The position numbers and the translations under genes were made by a program. Below are positions 16,380 to 25,487 of a stretch of 46,298 nt of DNA, in pieces. The stretch is from Alphaproteobacteria bacterium MarineAlpha9_Bin3 (GTDB lineage: Bacteria; Pseudomonadota; Alphaproteobacteria; TMED109). Within the stretch, counting starts at the first letter, position 1. Each line of letters starts with the position of its first letter. Below the pieces are notes generated by a model. It saw only the letters and a program-made list of their open reading frames with translations, did no database searches and was not told the origin of the DNA. The stretch lies in the NCBI GenBank assembly GCA_002937655.1, contig PTKH01000008.1, positions 1-46,298 on the forward strand. Reading direction: 5' to 3'.

Positions 16380-17220
16380 TAATGAGTATATTCAGAAAAG
16401 AAGAAGTTTTATTTTTTGTCCTGGAAATAAACCTGATATGATTCCAAAAGCTTTATCATCGGGCGCAGATATGGTTTGTATAGACCTTGAAGATGCAATA
16501 ATTCCTGATCATAAAGATATTTCTAGATTGTCAACTATAAAAGCATTTGAAAATATATCTATTCCAAGCGGGGTAGAGACACTTATAAGAATTAATGATG
16601 TTAATAGCAAAGATGGCAAAGAAGATATAAAAGCTATTTTAAATAGCTCGGAAACAGCATCTGGTTTGATGTTACCTAAAATACAAAGTGTTGATGAGGT
16701 AATAGATTTAGAAAATCAAATTAAATTATCTAACAAAGATTTAAATCTGCATATTATAATTGAAACTAATAAAGCTCTAGAAAATGCGTGGAATATTGCT
16801 CATTCAAGCCCTCTAATTAAATCTTTATTATTTGGTGGAGTAGATATGAGTGCGGATTTAGGGTGTAACGGTGATTGGATGTCTTTACTATATGCTAGGT
16901 CTAGGGTAGTGCATGCAGCTGCAGGAGCAGGATTAGATGCTATTGATGTTCCTTTTCTAAATTTAGAAGATATGCAAGGTATGCAAGATGAAGCACAAAA
17001 ATCAAAAAATTTAGGTTTTTCTGGAAAAGGTTCAATCCATCCTAAACAAATTGCAATATTAAATAATGTATTTACCCCTTCGGAAGAAGAGGTTGAGTAT
17101 GCAAACAAGGTAATTAATGCTTTCAGAGATGCTAGCGATGGTTTGGTTGTAGTTGATGGTAAATTAATTGAAAAGCCTGTACTAAGAACTGTTTTAAAAA
17201 TTATTGCAAACAGCAAATAG
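16372..17220 (+). CDS. CitE-like / HpcH-HpaI aldolase family lyase
   Basis: The 282-residue TIM-barrel protein is of the citrate lyase beta/malyl-CoA lyase family. Signatures are RRSFIFCPGNKPDMIPKAL, the metal-site CIDLEDAI, IRINDVNSKDG with the CoA-contact Arg, IIETNKALENAW with the second metal acid, FGGVDMSADLG, and GKGSIHPKQI. Members cleave or hydrolyse malyl-CoA-type thioesters or catalyse aldol reactions with Mg2+. The ATG overlaps the end of phnZ by 8 nt, so it is part of the phosphonate operon and is its last gene. It may process the carbon product left after C-P cleavage or dehydration. The stop is directly adjacent to the convergent crotonase stop, with no room for a terminator. 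Confidence 0.85.
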   Translation: MTDNEYIQKRRSFIFCPGNKPDMIPKALSSGADMVCIDLEDAIIPDHKDISRLSTIKAFENISIPSGVETLIRINDVNSKDGKEDIKAILNSSETASGLMLPKIQSVDEVIDLENQIKLSNKDLNLHIIIETNKALENAWNIAHSSPLIKSLLFGGVDMSADLGCNGDWMSLLYARSRVVHAAAGAGLDAIDVPFLNLEDMQGMQDEAQKSKNLGFSGKGSIHPKQIAILNNVFTPSEEEVEYANKVINAFRDASDGLVVVDGKLIEKPVLRTVLKIIANSK

Positions 17221-17985
17221 TTATCTTAGTTTTTGTAAAAACTCTTTAACTCTCTCTTTTACTTCAGGTATATCATAGGAAGTATTGGCTTCATATTGTA
17301 ATCCTTCTGTAAGTCCATTATTACAAGCGGCATAATAAAGGTCTTTATATGCTTTAATAGAGTTAGGGCTGTTTTTAGAAATTTTTAGAGCTATTTCATA
17401 AACTTTTGTATTTAATTCTTCTATAGGGTATGAGGCCAATGCAATACCATATTCAACAGCTTCAATACCTGATATAGTATTAGCTGTAAATGAAAGTTCT
17501 TTGGCGCGAGATATGCCAACATATTGAGGTAACCTTTGGGTAAGCCCCCATGAAGGCCTAAAGCCTAAAACTGCATGGGTATCTCCTAATTTAGCCTCAT
17601 TAGCGATATATATTAGGTCAGCTGATAAAGCTAATTCAAGTCCACCTGTAAAACAGAAGCCGTTAATTTTTGATATTACTGCTTTAGGTGAATCCTCTAA
17701 TAACTTTATTACTTCATTGGCGTGCTGGTCTAATTCAGATCCCACACCTCCACTAGAAACATCCGTACCATTTGCTTCTAATTGTCTTAAATCTACTCCT
17801 GCAGAGAATGCTTTCCCTGCACCAGTTAGTATAATAACAGAAATGGACTCATTATTATTAATAGAAATCAATTCACTTTTTAATTCTTTTAAAAGGTCTA
17901 CTGTAATAGCATTCATTCTCTCCGGCCTATTGAGAGTTATTTCAGCAATTTTATCATTTATTTGAATTGTAATATTTTGAGACAT
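17221..17985 (-). CDS. enoyl-CoA hydratase/isomerase family (crotonase)
   Basis: The 254-residue crotonase has AGKAFSAGVDLRQLE (first oxyanion/CoA loop) and NGFCFTGGLELALSADLI (second). The first catalytic Glu of hydratases is kept (GLELAL). The position of the second Glu reads DTHAVLG instead of the usual QPEILLG, so classical syn-hydration is doubtful. An isomerase, hydrolase or lyase activity is possible. SD AAGGAT precedes the ATG. It is third in a unit with an acyl-CoA synthetase (13 nt upstream) and a CoA transferase, so it probably works on a CoA-activated carboxylic acid of unknown identity. Confidence 0.85.
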   Translation of the reverse strand: MSQNITIQINDKIAEITLNRPERMNAITVDLLKELKSELISINNNESISVIILTGAGKAFSAGVDLRQLEANGTDVSSGGVGSELDQHANEVIKLLEDSPKAVISKINGFCFTGGLELALSADLIYIANEAKLGDTHAVLGFRPSWGLTQRLPQYVGISRAKELSFTANTISGIEAVEYGIALASYPIEELNTKVYEIALKISKNSPNSIKAYKDLYYAACNNGLTEGLQYEANTSYDIPEVKERVKEFLQKLR

Positions 17986-17998
17986 GAAAAATCCTTAA

Positions 17999-19564
17999 TT
18001 AACTAACTTGTTTATCATGACCTTTCCAGAAAGGTTCTCTTAATGTTGTCTTTAAAATTTTTCCTGCACCAGAAAGAGGCATTGGTTCGTCTCTAAATGA
18101 TACAGACTTAGGGCATTTAAATCCTGCAATTAAATCTTTACTATGAGAAATTACTTCATCTTCATTTATATTTTTATTGGGATCTTTTCTAACTATTGCA
18201 TGAACTGTCTCTCCCCATTCTTCATTAGGAATACCTATTACAGCACACTCTATAACTCCATCTAGTTGATAAATTGCATTTTCAACTTCTGCTGAATATA
18301 TATTCTCACCGCCTGATATAATCATATCTTTTACTCTATCAACTATATAAACGTAACCTTCTTCATTCATATATCCTCCATCACCAGTATGCATCCAACC
18401 GTTTAAAAGTGCTTTATCACTTAATTCTTTTTGTCTCCAGTAGCCGAGCATGACATTAGGCCCTCTTGCAGCAACTTCTCCTACTTCACCTCTTGGAACT
18501 TCATTATCATTTTCGTCAATAATTTTTACTTCAACACCTGGAACAGCCACCCCAGTAGACTTAAATAAATTTGCTTTAGGTCCATCAAAAACATGACAAT
18601 CAGGTCCTGCAGATGTTATTAATGGAGCACATTCCGTCATACCATATGCATGAGTAAATTTGCATTTAGGTATAACTTCCATTGCTTTAATTATTACAGA
18701 TTCTGGCATAGGAGAAGCACCATAAGCAATTTGTCTTAATGATGATAAGTCATATTTATTAATATCTGGGTGATGAACTAGCATATTTATCATTGTAGGA
18801 ACTAAAAGTGTGTCTGTAATAGAGTAATCTTGAAAAGATCTTAAAACACCTTCTGGAGTATAAGAAGGAATAAAATAATGTTGTCCAGCAATATGAGTTA
18901 TAGCAATTGCGCCAGTTACATCTGCAATATGAAACATTGGAGCAGCATGAAGCCAACGAGCATTTGTTGGAATGTTTAGAGCTGTTATGGTGTTAAAAGA
19001 GTTAGAAACTAAATTTGTGTGACTAAGCATAACTCCTTTTGATCTGCCAGTTGTTCCTCCAGTATAAAATAAACCAGCTATATCATCTTTGCATCTTAGT
19101 TTATCTTCTATTTTAGAGGATTCTTTTAATATATTCTCATAATTATGCATATTTTTAGGACAATCTCCGTCTGACATATATATGATTTCTTTCACTGATG
19201 GTATTTTACCTTCTGACCTTAATTTTTCGACAATTTCTGCAAAGGCTTTATCTACAAATAATATAGAACTCTCACTATCGTTTAACCAAAATTCTATTTC
19301 AGGTGGTGCCAGTCTTGTATTTATGGGAACAAAAATACCGCCAGCCCATACTGCTGCATACAAAGCTTCAAAATAACGATCGCTATTTAGAGATAAAATA
19401 GCTGATCTGTCATTATCAGAAAAACCTAATTTTTCCATAGCCCCCGCAAGCTTACTTATTCTTTCGATTGATTCTGACCATGTTCTTATTCTATCTCCAT
19501 CTTGAGTAGCTATTTGTTTTCCGTTAATTTGATCAGCTCTTTTTAGCGCTTGAGTTAAATACAA
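17999..19564 (-). CDS. acyl-CoA synthetase (AMP-forming)
   Basis: The 521-residue ANL-superfamily ligase activates a carboxylic acid through an acyl-adenylate to the CoA ester. Core motifs are FYTGGTTGRSKGVMLSH (P-loop, A3), HAYGMTECAPL (A5), GWMHTGDGGYMNEEGYVYI (A7), and SGGENIYSAEVE. The catalytic Lys is in the C-terminal GAGKILKTTLRE (A10). It starts at TTG 19564, with GGAGA six bases upstream. The overall pattern is of the FadD3/FadD13-like medium- or long-chain class; substrate specificity cannot be read. It is followed 13 nt later by the crotonase gene. Confidence 0.88.
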   Translation of the reverse strand: MYLTQALKRADQINGKQIATQDGDRIRTWSESIERISKLAGAMEKLGFSDNDRSAILSLNSDRYFEALYAAVWAGGIFVPINTRLAPPEIEFWLNDSESSILFVDKAFAEIVEKLRSEGKIPSVKEIIYMSDGDCPKNMHNYENILKESSKIEDKLRCKDDIAGLFYTGGTTGRSKGVMLSHTNLVSNSFNTITALNIPTNARWLHAAPMFHIADVTGAIAITHIAGQHYFIPSYTPEGVLRSFQDYSITDTLLVPTMINMLVHHPDINKYDLSSLRQIAYGASPMPESVIIKAMEVIPKCKFTHAYGMTECAPLITSAGPDCHVFDGPKANLFKSTGVAVPGVEVKIIDENDNEVPRGEVGEVAARGPNVMLGYWRQKELSDKALLNGWMHTGDGGYMNEEGYVYIVDRVKDMIISGGENIYSAEVENAIYQLDGVIECAVIGIPNEEWGETVHAIVRKDPNKNINEDEVISHSKDLIAGFKCPKSVSFRDEPMPLSGAGKILKTTLREPFWKGHDKQVS

Positions 19565-19637
19565 TGTAAATCTCCAAAAAATATTTATATGCTATCTTAT
19601 CTTAACCTTATTCTTATAATTAAAATACAGATTATGT

Positions 19638-20852
19638 TTATAGAACAATCTTTTTATTTTGCAAAATTTTAATTTCTTCATTTGTATAACCTAATTCTTT
19701 TAAAATTTCTACATTGTGCTCACCTAATTTTGGAGCTTTTGTAGCATTTTTTCTAGGAGCATTTTCAATATTTAAAGGGGGTGAAATTATTTTTAAATCT
19801 TTAATGCTTTCACCAGTTATATTCATAAACATATTATTTAAATTTGTTTGTGGGTCGCTAATGGTATTCTCTGTTTGGGTTATTTTAGTAAATACTATTC
19901 CTGTATCAATAAGTTTTTTTCTTACATCATCATAAGAATATTTTAAGAATTCTTTTTGTAAAATTTTCTTTAACTCTTTTTTATTATTTTGTCTGTTATT
20001 TTTTGTATTGAATTTGGAACTTTCATTTAGAGACTCTAAATTTAAACTTCTCAAGAATGGTTGCCAATGTTTTTCTTCGTTAGTAAGAAGCATAAAAAAT
20101 AAAGATTTATCTTTAAGATTATAAATATTTCTCATAGCGCTTAATGTGTCCCAATGAAAAGTATCTATTGGTTTGTGACCAGATAATACAGCCTGAATTA
20201 ACATAGCGTTTGACCATATACCATTTGCTAAGAGGGACGTGGTAACAGTTGTACCTAATCCAGTTTTATCTCTATTCATTAATGCTAACAAAATAGAAGT
20301 AAATAGAGATAATCCAGTTGGGTGATCTCCTCCGCCTGGAATAGGAAAAGGAGGTATTTTATCTAACTCATTTATTTTTGACCAATCCATTAAACCTGAT
20401 CTAGCAAAATATGCTGTAGAATCTAAACCTGTTCTATCTGAGTCAGGACCATTTTCTCCAAAAGCTGATAGTGAAGCATATATTATTCTAGAATTTATCT
20501 TTCTTATAACCTTATCTGTTAATCCAAGTTTTTTTCTAGGTGTTTTAGGAAGGTTAGTAACAAAAACGTCAGCTTCTAATATTAATTTATTTAATATCGC
20601 TTGTCCTTCTTTTGATTTAAGATCAATAGATAGGCTTCTTTTATTTCTATTTTCTAGTATAAATGCCCAATCAATATCACTTTCTGGCCAAACATGCCCT
20701 CCAATTACAGCTTCCCTATATGTATCTCCTGTAAGCGGTTCAATTTTAATTACTTCCGCACCGTAATCAGACATAAGTGCGCTCACTAAGGGAGCAGCTA
20801 TAAAACTTGCGGCGTCAATTACTTTTATTCCTTTAAGAGGTAAGTTTTCCAA
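19638..20852 (-). CDS. family III CoA transferase (CaiB/BaiF type)
   Basis: The 404-residue protein is of the CaiB/BaiF/formyl-CoA transferase family, which moves CoA between carboxylic acids. It has the N-terminal LPLKGIKVIDAASFIAAPL, YGAEVIKIEPLTGD, NRNKRSLSIDLKSKEG, and the likely catalytic Asp in TGLDSTAYFARSG. The C-terminal LGEHNVEILKELGYTNEEI is the usual end signature. The start appears to be TTG 20852 with a loose AGGG upstream; start confidence is moderate. It leads the minus-strand unit with acyl-CoA synthetase and crotonase (73 nt gap) and is divergent from the monooxygenase gene at 20946. Confidence 0.87.
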   Translation of the reverse strand: MENLPLKGIKVIDAASFIAAPLVSALMSDYGAEVIKIEPLTGDTYREAVIGGHVWPESDIDWAFILENRNKRSLSIDLKSKEGQAILNKLILEADVFVTNLPKTPRKKLGLTDKVIRKINSRIIYASLSAFGENGPDSDRTGLDSTAYFARSGLMDWSKINELDKIPPFPIPGGGDHPTGLSLFTSILLALMNRDKTGLGTTVTTSLLANGIWSNAMLIQAVLSGHKPIDTFHWDTLSAMRNIYNLKDKSLFFMLLTNEEKHWQPFLRSLNLESLNESSKFNTKNNRQNNKKELKKILQKEFLKYSYDDVRKKLIDTGIVFTKITQTENTISDPQTNLNNMFMNITGESIKDLKIISPPLNIENAPRKNATKAPKLGEHNVEILKELGYTNEEIKILQNKKIVL

Positions 20853-20945
20853 AGTTTTATAAGCCCTATAATAAATATATTTAAAATATGATTGTAATAA
20901 AGTATTATAATAATTTAAAGAAAATATTTATTAATTGGAATTTTA

Positions 20946-22865
20946 ATGAAATTAAATTTGTATGATGCTCTCCAGCAACCGAGTGAAATAATTGAAGTAT
21001 TGAATGAAGCTGATATTGCAACTCTTACACTTGTATTATCATACATTACATCAGACCTTAGTTATATAGATAAAATAAGACCATTTGTTAAAGGAGCATT
21101 TGATTACTCTGTAAATGTACCAAGAGAAATATCAAGAGAAATCATTATTAAGTTAATTAAAGAATTAAAAAATAAAGTAAATAAAAACAATAATTTAACT
21201 AAAATAAATATGATTGAAGATAAATATCTATCACAATTAATGAGTGTCGGGGTAGGTACAGAAGTGCCAAATGAATATATACCTATGATGAAAGAAGAGT
21301 TAAATTTTGGTAATAATTCCCCAAGAGATTCATATATAGAAAATATTAAGAAATACAACTCTAAGCCAGATGTAGTTATTATTGGAAGTGGATTGTGTGG
21401 AATTTTAGCAGGTATAAAACTTTCTAAAGCAAAAATTCCATTCACAATAATTGAAAAAAATGACTCAATTGGAGGAACTTGGTATGAAAATACTTATCCA
21501 GGATGCGGAGTAGATACACCAAACCATGTTTATGCTTATTCATTTGAACCTTCTTATGAATGGGAAGAATTTTATTCAAAGAGAGACTCTATTTATAAAT
21601 ATTTAAAGCATTGTGTTAATAAATATAATTTAAATAATAATATAAAGTTTAACACTACTGTAAAAAGTATTGAATATAATGAAAAATTAAAAAAATGGAA
21701 AACCTTAATTATACATGATGATAAAATAAGTACATTAGATTCCAGTATAATAATTAGTGCAGTAGGACAACTAAATAAACCTTCGTTACCTGATATTCAA
21801 GGAATAAGAAATTATAATAAGCCAATTATTCATACAGCTAAATGGGATAAAAATTATAATTTTAAAAATAAGAATATAGCATTAATTGGGACAGGAGCTA
21901 GTGGTATGCAAGTGGCGCCGGAGCTTGCAAAAATTACAAAAAAATTAACTATTTTTCAAAGAACACCGCATTGGATTATCTCTAATCCCAATTATCATCG
22001 TAAATTGACTGATGGTAAAAAATGGGTTTTAGAAAATATACCATATTATGCTAGATGGTATCGCTTACAATTATTTTGGGGTTTTTGTGATGGAATTCAT
22101 GAGTCACTATGTAAAGACCCTAATTGGAATTTCTCTGAAAGATCTATAAATCAAACTAATGATCGCTTTAGAAATAATATGATAAAGCATATAGAGTCTT
22201 TAATAGGATCAAATAAAGAACTCTTAAATAAAGTTATACCTAATTATCCACCTTACGGAAAGAGAATGCTTATGGATAATAATTGGTTTGAAATGTTAAA
22301 TAGAAATAATGTTGCTCTGATAACTGATAAAATAAATTTTATAAATTCTAAAGGAATAACTACAAATAAAAATACTTATGACTTTGATGCAATTGTTACT
22401 GCAACTGGTTTTAATGCTAGTAAAATGATTTGGCCTATTGAGGTTATAGGTAAAAAAGGTATAAATTTACAGGACTACTGGGAAAAAGATAACCCGAAAG
22501 CTAATTTAGGTATTACAGTTCCAAATTTTCCAAATTTTTTTATTATGTACGGTCCTAATACTAACCTTGCTCATGGAGGTAGCATTGTTTTTCATGGAGA
22601 ATGCCAAATAAGGTACATATTAGGTTGTATAAATCTATTACTAGAAAATAAATATAGTATTATGGATTGTAAAACTGAAGTGTATGAAAAGTATAATTCA
22701 AAGTTAGATAAGCAACATGCACAGATGGTATGGACTCATCATAAAGTTGATAGTTGGTATCGAAATAAATCAGGACGAGTCACAACAAATTCGCCTTGGA
22801 GATTAGTTGATTATTGGAGTTTCACAAAAGAACCAAAAGAGAAAGATTATATATTTAGTAAATAA
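20946..22865 (+). CDS. HAPMO-like Baeyer-Villiger / flavin-containing monooxygenase
   Basis: The 639-residue flavoprotein has an N-terminal extension of about 135 residues before the FAD Rossmann motif VVIIGSGLCGILAG. That extension and total length match 4-hydroxyacetophenone monooxygenase-type BVMOs (about 640 residues). The second (NADPH) Rossmann motif is ALIGTGASGMQVAPELA. GGTWYENTYPGCGVDTPNHVY is typical of class B enzymes. The BVMO fingerprint (F-x-G-xxx-H-xxx-W-P/D) reads Y-N-K-P-I-I-H-T-A-K-W-D, so its Phe and Gly are replaced. It probably inserts oxygen next to a ketone or oxidises a heteroatom; substrate unknown. A NIPSNAP-type gene follows 10 nt after. Confidence 0.85.
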   Translation: MKLNLYDALQQPSEIIEVLNEADIATLTLVLSYITSDLSYIDKIRPFVKGAFDYSVNVPREISREIIIKLIKELKNKVNKNNNLTKINMIEDKYLSQLMSVGVGTEVPNEYIPMMKEELNFGNNSPRDSYIENIKKYNSKPDVVIIGSGLCGILAGIKLSKAKIPFTIIEKNDSIGGTWYENTYPGCGVDTPNHVYAYSFEPSYEWEEFYSKRDSIYKYLKHCVNKYNLNNNIKFNTTVKSIEYNEKLKKWKTLIIHDDKISTLDSSIIISAVGQLNKPSLPDIQGIRNYNKPIIHTAKWDKNYNFKNKNIALIGTGASGMQVAPELAKITKKLTIFQRTPHWIISNPNYHRKLTDGKKWVLENIPYYARWYRLQLFWGFCDGIHESLCKDPNWNFSERSINQTNDRFRNNMIKHIESLIGSNKELLNKVIPNYPPYGKRMLMDNNWFEMLNRNNVALITDKINFINSKGITTNKNTYDFDAIVTATGFNASKMIWPIEVIGKKGINLQDYWEKDNPKANLGITVPNFPNFFIMYGPNTNLAHGGSIVFHGECQIRYILGCINLLLENKYSIMDCKTEVYEKYNSKLDKQHAQMVWTHHKVDSWYRNKSGRVTTNSPWRLVDYWSFTKEPKEKDYIFSK

Positions 22866-22875
22866 GGAATTTAAT

Positions 22876-23514
22876 ATGATAAATGAATTACGAATGTATA
22901 CAACGAGGCCTGGTAAAATGTTACACGTAGTGAATTCTAGTGCAACTGTAGCTCAGCAAATTAGAAATGGTGATACCTATGGAAAACTAGTAGGTCATTG
23001 GTCGAGTGTAACTGGAAGAATGAATCAGTATATCCATATGTGGGAATATAAAGATGTGGAAGAAATGAGAAAACTTAGATCTGAACTTGCTGCTAAGGAA
23101 GAATGGAAAAATAAGTTCGTTCCACTAGTAGCTCCTTATATTTTAAAACAGGAAATAAGATTATTAAAACCCTTGATAAAGAGGAAAATGCCCTTAAATA
23201 AAATTAACATTTATGAATTAAAAATAATTAAACTTAACATTGGGCAGGTTAATAATTGGAAAAGTAAGTTTGAAGATATTATTTCATTTATTGAGGGAAA
23301 ATCGTTAAATATAGGGTTATGGAATACTGAACTTCAAGATCCAAATGAAATTATTTCTTTATGGAGTCATCCAAATATAGAGAGTATGAGTAAATTTTGG
23401 TGTGAATTAAATGATAATGAAAGTTGGGTAAGTTTTAATGCATTTCAAGAAAATGCTGTAAAATATGAAGAATCAATTATTCTTAGCCCATCAACATGTT
23501 CACCATTACAGTAA
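22876..23514 (+). CDS. NIPSNAP family protein, two-domain
   Basis: The start is ATG 22876 with AAGGAAT upstream; longer in-frame starts lie inside the monooxygenase. The 212-residue protein shows two related halves, beginning INELRMYTTRPGKM and INIYELKIIKLNIGQ, each resembling the NIPSNAP ferredoxin-like fold. HMWEYKDVEEMRKLRSELA is typical of the first half; the second half is more divergent. The biochemical role of bacterial NIPSNAP proteins is poorly known, and several occur beside oxygenases. Spacing of 10 nt to the BVMO gene argues for a shared transcript and perhaps a linked function. Confidence 0.8.
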   Translation: MINELRMYTTRPGKMLHVVNSSATVAQQIRNGDTYGKLVGHWSSVTGRMNQYIHMWEYKDVEEMRKLRSELAAKEEWKNKFVPLVAPYILKQEIRLLKPLIKRKMPLNKINIYELKIIKLNIGQVNNWKSKFEDIISFIEGKSLNIGLWNTELQDPNEIISLWSHPNIESMSKFWCELNDNESWVSFNAFQENAVKYEESIILSPSTCSPLQ

Positions 23515-23533
23515 ATAGAGAAAGGAAAGATAA

Positions 23534-23983
23534 GTGAAATTTATTATAATATTATTAATTACATTTTATAGCGTAATAGCATACTCACATAAATACGAGT
23601 TAGATAATATGCTAGTTGATCATCCTTGGATGAAGGTAATAAATAAAAATGGCGCAGGGTACTTTAAAATAAAAAATACAGGCGACCATGATATCCATTT
23701 GTTAGAAGTAGTATCTGATAGTGTTAGAAAAATAGAATTACATACTATAGTAACTGAAGATGGTGTATCCAAAATGAGGCCTGTAAAAAATGGAGTTATT
23801 ATAAAAGTTGGTGATTCAATAGAATTTAAACCTGGTGGATATCACTTAATGTTTTTTGAAATTAACAAAGACTTAAATGAAGGAGAACTATTGAACGCAA
23901 CATTTAAATTTAAGGATTCAAAAAATTTATTAGTTAAGTTTAAGGTTGAGTCAAATAAATCTTCTCACAATCACGATCATTAG
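23534..23983 (+). CDS. periplasmic copper chaperone PCu(A)C
   Basis: This is a 149-residue exported protein starting at GTG 23534 with AAAGGA upstream. The signal peptide is about 18 residues. Copper ligands of the PCuAC domain are all visible: the His in KIELHTIV, the Met in VSKMRPVKN, and the H-x-M pair in GGYHLMFFE. The family delivers Cu(I) to the CuA site of cytochrome c oxidase or buffers periplasmic copper. The C-terminal tail ends SSHNHDH, an additional metal-binding His cluster. It follows the NIPSNAP gene by 19 nt and is closed by a strong hairpin terminator. No SCO gene is adjacent. Confidence 0.88.
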   Translation: MKFIIILLITFYSVIAYSHKYELDNMLVDHPWMKVINKNGAGYFKIKNTGDHDIHLLEVVSDSVRKIELHTIVTEDGVSKMRPVKNGVIIKVGDSIEFKPGGYHLMFFEINKDLNEGELLNATFKFKDSKNLLVKFKVESNKSSHNHDH

Positions 23984-23986
23984 ACT

Positions 23987-24021
23987 ATGAGAGAGGTTTA
24001 ATTTTTAACCTCTCTCATTTT
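23987..24021 (+). terminator. rho-independent terminator
   Basis: ATGAGAGAGGTT (23987-23998) pairs perfectly over 12 bp with AACCTCTCTCAT (24007-24018) around an 8-base loop, then TTTT to 24021. It ends the plus-strand unit that finishes with the copper chaperone. The minus-strand side lacks a T tract, so it is weaker for the convergent aldehyde dehydrogenase. Confidence 0.85.
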
Positions 24022-24025
24022 GAAA

Positions 24026-25462
24026 TTAGGCTGTTTTTGGAATAGCTCCCATTACAGATTTTATTTCTAGAAAATCTTCTAAGCCGAATTCTCCCCATTC
24101 TCTTCCATTACCTGACATTTTATAACCACCGAAAGGCGCAGATTGGTCGCCAGGAGCGTTATTAATGTGCACCATACCTGTTCTTAACTTAGAAGCTACG
24201 GCTTTTGCATTATCTATATTTTCAGAGGAAACGTATCCAGATAAACCATATATGGTTTCATTAGCTATTTTAATAGCATCTTCCTCGTCCTTATAACCCA
24301 AAATACTTAAGACTGGTCCAAAAATTTCTTCTTTAGCAATGGTCATATCATTTGTAACATTAGCAAAAATAGTAGGTTCAATATAATATCCTTTGTTATA
24401 ACCCTCAGGAGCATTTGTTCCGCCAGCAACCAATGTTGCTCCTTCTTTAATTCCAGCTTCTATTAAATTTTTAATTTTGTTATATTGAACTTCACTAACC
24501 ACAGGTCCAATAGTAGTATTTTCAGATTCTGGGTTACCAACAATAATTTTCTCTAATGCATTTTTTGCAATTTCTATTACTTCTTCCATTTTTGAGTTTG
24601 GTACCAGCATTCTTGTAGGCGCATTGCAGGATTGTCCTGAATTATTCATACAATGCATTACACCTTTTGTAACAGCTTTGTTAAAATTAGCATCATCTAA
24701 TAAAATATTTGCAGATTTACCACCTAATTCTTGTGTAACTCTTTTTACAGTATCTGCTGAAGATTTCGCTACAGATATTCCAGCACGGGTAGAACCAGTA
24801 AATGACATCATATCAATATCAATATGTTTACTCATTGCTTCTCCTACTGTTGGCCCATCACCATTAATCATGTTATATACACCTTTAGGGACTCCTGCTT
24901 CATCTAAAATTTCAGTGAACACAATAGCACTTAGAGGTGCAACTTCACTTGGCTTTAATATCATTGTACAGCCAGCTGCTAATGCAGGACCAACTTTACA
25001 AGCTATTTGATTAATTGGCCAATTCCATGGAGTGATTAGTCCACAGACTCCCACTGGCTCTTTTCTAATTATTGTAGTATTCATTTCAAATTCAAAATTA
25101 TATTCTTTGAGTGTTTTATATGCTTTACTTAAATGGCCTAAACCTGCTGGAGCTTGTGCAGCATTCGCTAAATTTACTGGAGCTCCCATTTCACTTGTAA
25201 TTGCCTTAGCTAAGTCTGGCATTCTTTTTTTATAAACTTCCATGATCCTTTCAAATAAATCTAAACGTTCCTCGCGTGAAGTATGAGAAAATGAAGAAAA
25301 TGCATTTTTTGCTGCTAATACTGCTATATTTACGTCTTCTTCTGACCCCATACTAATTTCAGATATTACTTCTTCATTCGCAGGGTTTATTACTTCAAGA
25401 GTTTTTGGTGATATAGGATCAACCCATTCACCATTGATATAAAATCTTTTATTATTTTCCAT
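24026..25462 (-). CDS. NAD(P)-dependent aldehyde dehydrogenase
   Basis: The 478-residue enzyme is of the ALDH superfamily and oxidises an aldehyde to the acid. Visible parts are TPWNWPINQIACK (cofactor/oxyanion Asn), SFTGSTRAG (Rossmann loop), general-base Glu in TQELGGKSANI, and nucleophile Cys in NSGQSCNAPTR. The C-terminal EEIFGPVLSI and PFGGYKMSGNGREWG are standard. Substrate class is undecided. The gene begins 25 nt after the end of the thiX-like permease gene with its own GAGGAT ribosome site and no visible terminator between, so it may share the TPP-riboswitch transcript. Confidence 0.9.
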   Translation of the reverse strand: MENNKRFYINGEWVDPISPKTLEVINPANEEVISEISMGSEEDVNIAVLAAKNAFSSFSHTSREERLDLFERIMEVYKKRMPDLAKAITSEMGAPVNLANAAQAPAGLGHLSKAYKTLKEYNFEFEMNTTIIRKEPVGVCGLITPWNWPINQIACKVGPALAAGCTMILKPSEVAPLSAIVFTEILDEAGVPKGVYNMINGDGPTVGEAMSKHIDIDMMSFTGSTRAGISVAKSSADTVKRVTQELGGKSANILLDDANFNKAVTKGVMHCMNNSGQSCNAPTRMLVPNSKMEEVIEIAKNALEKIIVGNPESENTTIGPVVSEVQYNKIKNLIEAGIKEGATLVAGGTNAPEGYNKGYYIEPTIFANVTNDMTIAKEEIFGPVLSILGYKDEEDAIKIANETIYGLSGYVSSENIDNAKAVASKLRTGMVHINNAPGDQSAPFGGYKMSGNGREWGEFGLEDFLEIKSVMGAIPKTA

Positions 25463-25487
25463 TATTTTTATCCTCAGTAATTTTAAA

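Noticed and set aside
18759-18956. Second minus-strand frame inside the acyl-CoA synthetase gene
   Set aside because: It is a different frame of a well-supported gene and has an unlikely Cys/Tyr/Ser-rich composition.
21104-21445. Minus-strand frame of 113 codons inside the monooxygenase
   Set aside because: Antisense to the FAD motif region of a clear flavoprotein, no ribosome site, AT-driven hydrophobic translation.
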